Positions 59,206 through 64,000 of a stretch of DNA of 64,000 bases are shown here, piece by piece (the first letter of the stretch is position 1; each line of letters opens with the position of its first letter). Source of the stretch: Theocolax elegans (Eukaryota; Arthropoda; Insecta; Hymenoptera; Cerocephalidae); assembly GCA_026168455.1 (NCBI GenBank), contig CM047427.1:18117201-18181200 (forward strand), given 5' to 3'. The notes below the pieces were generated by a model. The model worked only from the letters and a program-made list of their open reading frames with translations, was not told where the DNA came from and did no database searches. Made by a program: the position numbers and the translations under genes.

Positions 59206-61671
59206 TAATATATATGTATAATATATATAGTACTTTCGTATCTGAGCAATATTAAGATAACTATATAATTAAAGTAACGCAAACGTTACGTTTAAACTAG
59301 TTGTGTTTACGTTTGAAAAGCCATAGATATATCTCCGATACATGTACTACGCGTTTCAAACACGTTGACTCTATACCGTTCGCGCGGCAAAGGTTATATT
59401 GCTCGCCGCATATATCCTACGGAGCGCTTTGCATACAGCCTCCTAGGATGTATAGACACCTTATACGTCCTAGGAGGATGTATAGAGGGCTCTCATACAA
59501 GCGAGGAGCCACTTGTATGTACGCAACGTATTTACAAGCAGAGCGCGCTCTGCACGTAAGAGTCGTTGTACGAATTAGTAGGCTGAAAAAATATATACTC
59601 ATGTTAATATATCGATGATCTCTGAAATGAATGTTATACGAATGGTGAAGTGCGAAAAAAAAATCACAACAATTCGATACATCCCTACCTTAGGTTTGCA
59701 ACGCATTTGATGGAAATTGAAACGTATACGATGTAGAAAAATATGTTGCAAAACAATGCCCGATTGTTTTCAGTCCGGGGGCTCCCGACAATGCGAAAAT
59801 GGGCGCGTACGAAAAAGGAGCGCGACACGCGTATGGCGGTATATACGCCTTCGATGTCTGATCATTTGATTTCTTGGAGCTTCTGTGTGCTTTACGGTAT
59901 TATAACAAAAATTGAAAATTGGAAAAAAATAATGCGGCTAATTCGGAGAATTATCAACTATAATATGTACTCTTCGCCTATAGTTATGGTTGGTAGAATT
60001 TCTAGAACGCGGACCTTTTGCAAAATGAAAAATTACAATAGCGTTGGCCAGTCTACAAAAAGAAATGCTCGCAAGGTGTTCCTCGGCTAAATAAAAACGT
60101 AGCAAAAATCGCAAAATTCTAAAATATTGTTATCGAGTAATATAATTAACTAAAATAAACTTTCTATGTGGTGTAGTAATGAGTTTAACTTAAAATACGC
60201 TCTAGAAATGCATAGGGTAACTTAGGTGTAGTATTTACGAATTGGTGACAGAAAGAATGGTGAGTACTCCCTAGTACTCTAAAGAGTGAAAAGTCACTCC
60301 GAGGTAACGAATACCGAGCCACCCTTAATTGCGTGGAATGCTTTTTCACTCCCACGGATTTAGAGGGTATAGAATATAATAGTCACTCCTAAAACAATAG
60401 TTATACTATTATACCTTAGGATAAAAATTTAAAAATTTTGAGGTTAACTAAAAATATATGTCTGTTATACGTTAGGTATTTTTTGATTTGGTATTTTATA
60501 ACAACTCGCCATTTTATCGGCTACCTAAAGTTGCACTGATAAAAAATATGATGAAATATTACTATACTTTATTGGTAAAAGCAGGACATATTTGTGTTCC
60601 ATTGAAATACTATCAGTATCTGCAGTAATACGAAATAGTGCTATCATTTTAAGTATATATTTATATCAATTTTGGCAACTGTTACCATCATTAATATTAT
60701 TAACATCAGTATAGAACATTTCAATAGAAACATCACGAGTCTGATCATCTGAAAATCATCTCCTAGTACCACTAAAATAATAATATTATAGCTATCATAT
60801 TTTCCTCAGTGTCGGATATGGATATCATTTTAATTAAAATTGCCTTAGGACATGTCGACAGTTTCAAAAGAAAACAATGTTACAGAAATACTCAGATTGG
60901 CCCAGTTACATATTGCATGCATAAAAATAATTTGTTATACATAGCCGTGAAACGTTTTGCAGGCGTTGGGAGTCCCGAGGTAAGATTGTTAGTTCAAACT
61001 ACAGATAGCACAAAACGCCAACGCTTTTATTTTCATTTTTCATTTTTCGAGACGTTAGTGTTCCGGAAGTTCCACTAACCATAGGTTATCCGATTATTTA
61101 AATTCATAATATTTTTCTCTTATCGGAAGTTAAATTTTAAAATAAAAATGACTGAGATATCGCTAAATATAAGGCTTAAATTAAAATATTTTACACACGA
61201 TATATTTTGAGAGGAGAGCAAACATAAATTTTATCTCTTTCCAATAAAATGTTTGCATATGTTAATAATGCTAATTTGTGCGCAAGATGTATAATATCAA
61301 AATATCATTAAAAGCATTATTAAAAAATATCTTTAACAAAGAGTAATCGATAAAGTAATTTATAGTGGAAAGGAGATATAGTATACAATATATGTCGATA
61401 TATATATGTGTAATCTGTGAATAAAATACGGGCGCACGTGGCGACAGATGGGCGCATGCGTGCGGATTCAGTCACTCCCTTTCTCGTTATTTCGATACAG
61501 GATTCGCCAATCGGATCGCGAGCTCCGAGCGCATGTGCGCGCGACGTCGGGGATGCCCGTCGCCGTCTCTCCCGTGTCCATGTATAACGAGGGCATTTTC
61601 CCACTCAACTTATTGGGAAATTAATGGTAAAAGTTACTGGGTAAACACTGGGATATATCCTTCTCTTCCCT

Positions 61672-61717
<46 letters not shown>

Positions 61718-61733
61718 CCATTGCTTTGAATGG
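59206..61733. repeat. 2.5-kb tandem duplication, copy 2
   Basis: Second unit, near-identical to copy 1. Differences include single substitutions (TCTAGTACG against TCTAGAACG), an 11-base difference near 61,170, a shorter AT run near 61,200, and a one-base loss (TGTTCCCATT to TGTTCCATT) that breaks the open frame starting at 57,965 in copy 1. Substitutions as well as indels argue for a real duplication rather than an assembly echo, and the broken frame argues against coding selection. Confidence 0.93.
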
Positions 61734-63794
61734 TTAAGCAAACTTTATCTATCAGCTGCACTGACTATTTCAACCGTTAGACACATTTATATTTATTTCT
61801 AATGTGTACCATTATATTATTTTTTAAATTCAAATTGTTAAACATTGTGTTGGATAAAAAAAGAGAATTTTTGTCAATTTCTCTCGTCGGATTGTTGAAA
61901 CAACTCTTTAAATTCCCGGGGCATGGTTTTTTTTTCCTCCAGATCCGTATCGCGTCCGCATCGTACCGGAAAGACAATACGCGTGCCGTGTCGTTATGGT
62001 CAAGTTTTTAATGCTCATACGGGGTGTAATAAACTTTCCTCGACTTGTTTTTTTTTCTCTCTCTCCTTTTCCTCACTTTGCAACTTTAGAAAGTTTAATT
62101 AACCTAGAGGAACGGGATAATTGTGCGTTTAATTTACTCGTTGGAAAATTTTATCGCGTATTCAACACGGCTGCTAATTATTGTAACAACATTTTTGTTC
62201 TTATCATCGTTTATCTGATTGATGAGACGGACGTGTTTTGACAGAAAAATTATTGTATCACATGGCATTGATACAACGTATTAAAACATCATCATCTGTA
62301 ACTTTGATCACGTTCATTATTTAACAATTCCGTAATTATAATTCACTTTGTAAAATTTCCTTCTATAAATAAAAACAACTAAATAATACATATAAACTAG
62401 ATTAAACAATCCCACCGATTGTACAGGATTAATTTTTAATACGAGTAACAAAGTTGCTGGTTCGTTTCGAGCGTAATTACTCCATTAAAATTTTTTTAAA
62501 AGAAACAAAGGTACGAGCATATTTTCGGCCGGTGCAAATAATAACAAGGAGTGGCGGGACGAAAAAAAAATTGCTCGAGGCGCTCATTACATCAAGCTTA
62601 TCGGTTTGGCCGATCCAAGAAAAGGTAAAAAAAGAAAGAGAGAGAGAGAGGTGAAGAAACAAATGCATTCGCGAGTTTCGCAGTAGGATGAAACTTTTTA
62701 TACTGTACATAATACGCTTGCACTTTTGTAAATCGGTGTAGAAGAGAAAAGAGAGGATTATCGTAACGGTCCGGATTTTTTTTTAACTAAAAATTTATAA
62801 TATAATTGAATATATCCGGGAAATGATTTCCGTTAGTATAGATAATGATATTTAATTGATGACTCTTATTATGTCATAAAATCATAAAATTTGGTTAAAT
62901 CGATTATTTTCGAACAGATATATATGTATTTTAGTGTACAGCGATTGATTAATGAAAATGAAACGTTCATTTCGAGTTATCATTACCTAATGGATATTGC
63001 GTTTAGATATTGATGTAACGAGAGAAAAATCTTTCTACAAGCTGCAACGCGTGTTATCGAGTGGAGGTCAGTGCCAGGAGTTTTAATGCATGCAAACAAT
63101 GACAAAGAAGATTCCGGAATGACACATCAACAATTTGTTTACATCGACGCAGGAAAATCCGAGTTATATCCGCAAAAGCGCGAGAAGAAACGAAATTGTA
63201 TTTTTGAGAGTAAGAAACGAGCTTATCATAAGAAAAGAGAAAGAGAAAGAGAGATAGAGAGAGAAACAGAGAGAGACGCAACTTGATTAATGGATCATCG
63301 AGAGAAAGAGAGAGAGAGATAGCAGAACGCCAGCGATTGGTTGTTCGGTCGATCGATTCGATTCCCTTGGCTAGGTTTTTTTTTACCCGCCTGGCGCTTT
63401 TTTCAATTTGTACACGTCGGCGCTTCGGAATTTTCGCTTTCGTCTTTTATTCTTTTTCCTACATGGGACGCCCATTTTTAATTTTCCGGCTGGTTCAAAT
63501 TTTCGAGTGTTACCGCGCGTGATCGATGAGTGCGGATTAGGCAATACCGAGGTATTGTTTACTTTACGTCAAATTATAATTTTACAACTTCCATAGTCAC
63601 GCGTAATATAGAGAATACAATTTTTAATAACTTAACAAAAATCGAAGAAAGTTTAAATTAAAAAGAATTTTAAAAATCGAAAATAATGAATGGTTTACAC
63701 GAAAATATTAAGAGTTCGTGCCGATCGCGATTCGTTAAAGAGAAAAGGTAAAACGAGCAGGTGTACAATTTGACGAGCCATGACGGATTACACG

Positions 63795-63835
<41 letters not shown>

Positions 63836-64000
63836 CGAAAATGAAAAGTCTCGCGAATAAATTAACACGCGGGCTTGTGTTGCGAGCTTTTTAGAATTCT
63901 TTATTCCTATTTTTTCTCTTTCTGGCGCGCGAGCGCCGCACATTTCCTGTTCCTTATTAGATTCGCGCGCTTGTAGATGACAGATTCGATAAAGCGCGCG
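61734..64000. other. Non-coding stretch with GA/CT repeats
   Basis: AT-rich DNA with CT-rich tracts near 62,050-62,075, GA tracts near 62,630-62,650, 63,235-63,330 and 63,797-63,836, and GC-richer patches at about 63,380-63,520 and 63,890-64,000. No gene or exon could be supported. Confidence 0.6.

Overview
The window is AT-rich animal DNA with GT-AG introns, scattered CpG-rich patches, many microsatellites and several palindromic DNA transposons. Its two identifiable genes point to an insect; a hymenopteran such as an ant, bee or wasp is my inference from overall character and is not proven by any marker here. Most of the 64 kb is non-coding, and nearly all short open frames outside the two genes look like chance frames in low-complexity sequence.

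Region 1 (about 980-5,430, plus strand) holds a complete vasa gene: eight coding exons, 2,292 coding bases, 763 residues, all DEAD-box motifs, and a CpG-rich candidate promoter about 1 kb upstream. Region 2 (5,615-27,221, minus strand) holds four phase-compatible coding exons of cap-n-collar (cnc), the CNC-bZIP (Nrf-type) transcription factor. An alternative first coding exon with its own CpG-rich leader lies at 19,613-19,702. The bZIP exons are not in the window and must lie left of base 1, so vasa appears to sit, in opposite orientation, inside a downstream intron of cnc. The start of the long cnc isoform is also not found; a possible non-coding first exon lies near 35.1 kb.

Region 3 (27.2-39.6 kb) is non-coding: microsatellites, a 139-bp MITE at 28.2 kb, and small palindromes at 34.5-34.95 kb. 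Region 4 (39,671-45,055) is a nested mobile-element locus. A foldback element with 254-bp inverted arms carries a 1.1-kb element in its loop and a tRNA-like insert in its right arm. It is followed by a 1.5-kb copy (A) of sequence also present 2.1 kb downstream (B), and then by a second copy of the element's right end. Region 5 (45-55.9 kb) is non-coding with GC-rich patches. Region 6 (55.9-61.7 kb) has two hairpin MITEs and then a tandem duplication of a 2.5-kb unit with no recognisable gene. The rest, to 64,000, is non-coding and rich in GA/CT repeats.

The genes do not form a pathway: vasa acts in germ-line RNA and piRNA biology, cnc in stress response and head patterning. Their link is positional. 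No wholly new biochemical system is evident. The most unusual observations are the vasa-in-cnc nesting, the GC-AG intron in vasa, and the layered transposon locus with its duplicated flank.
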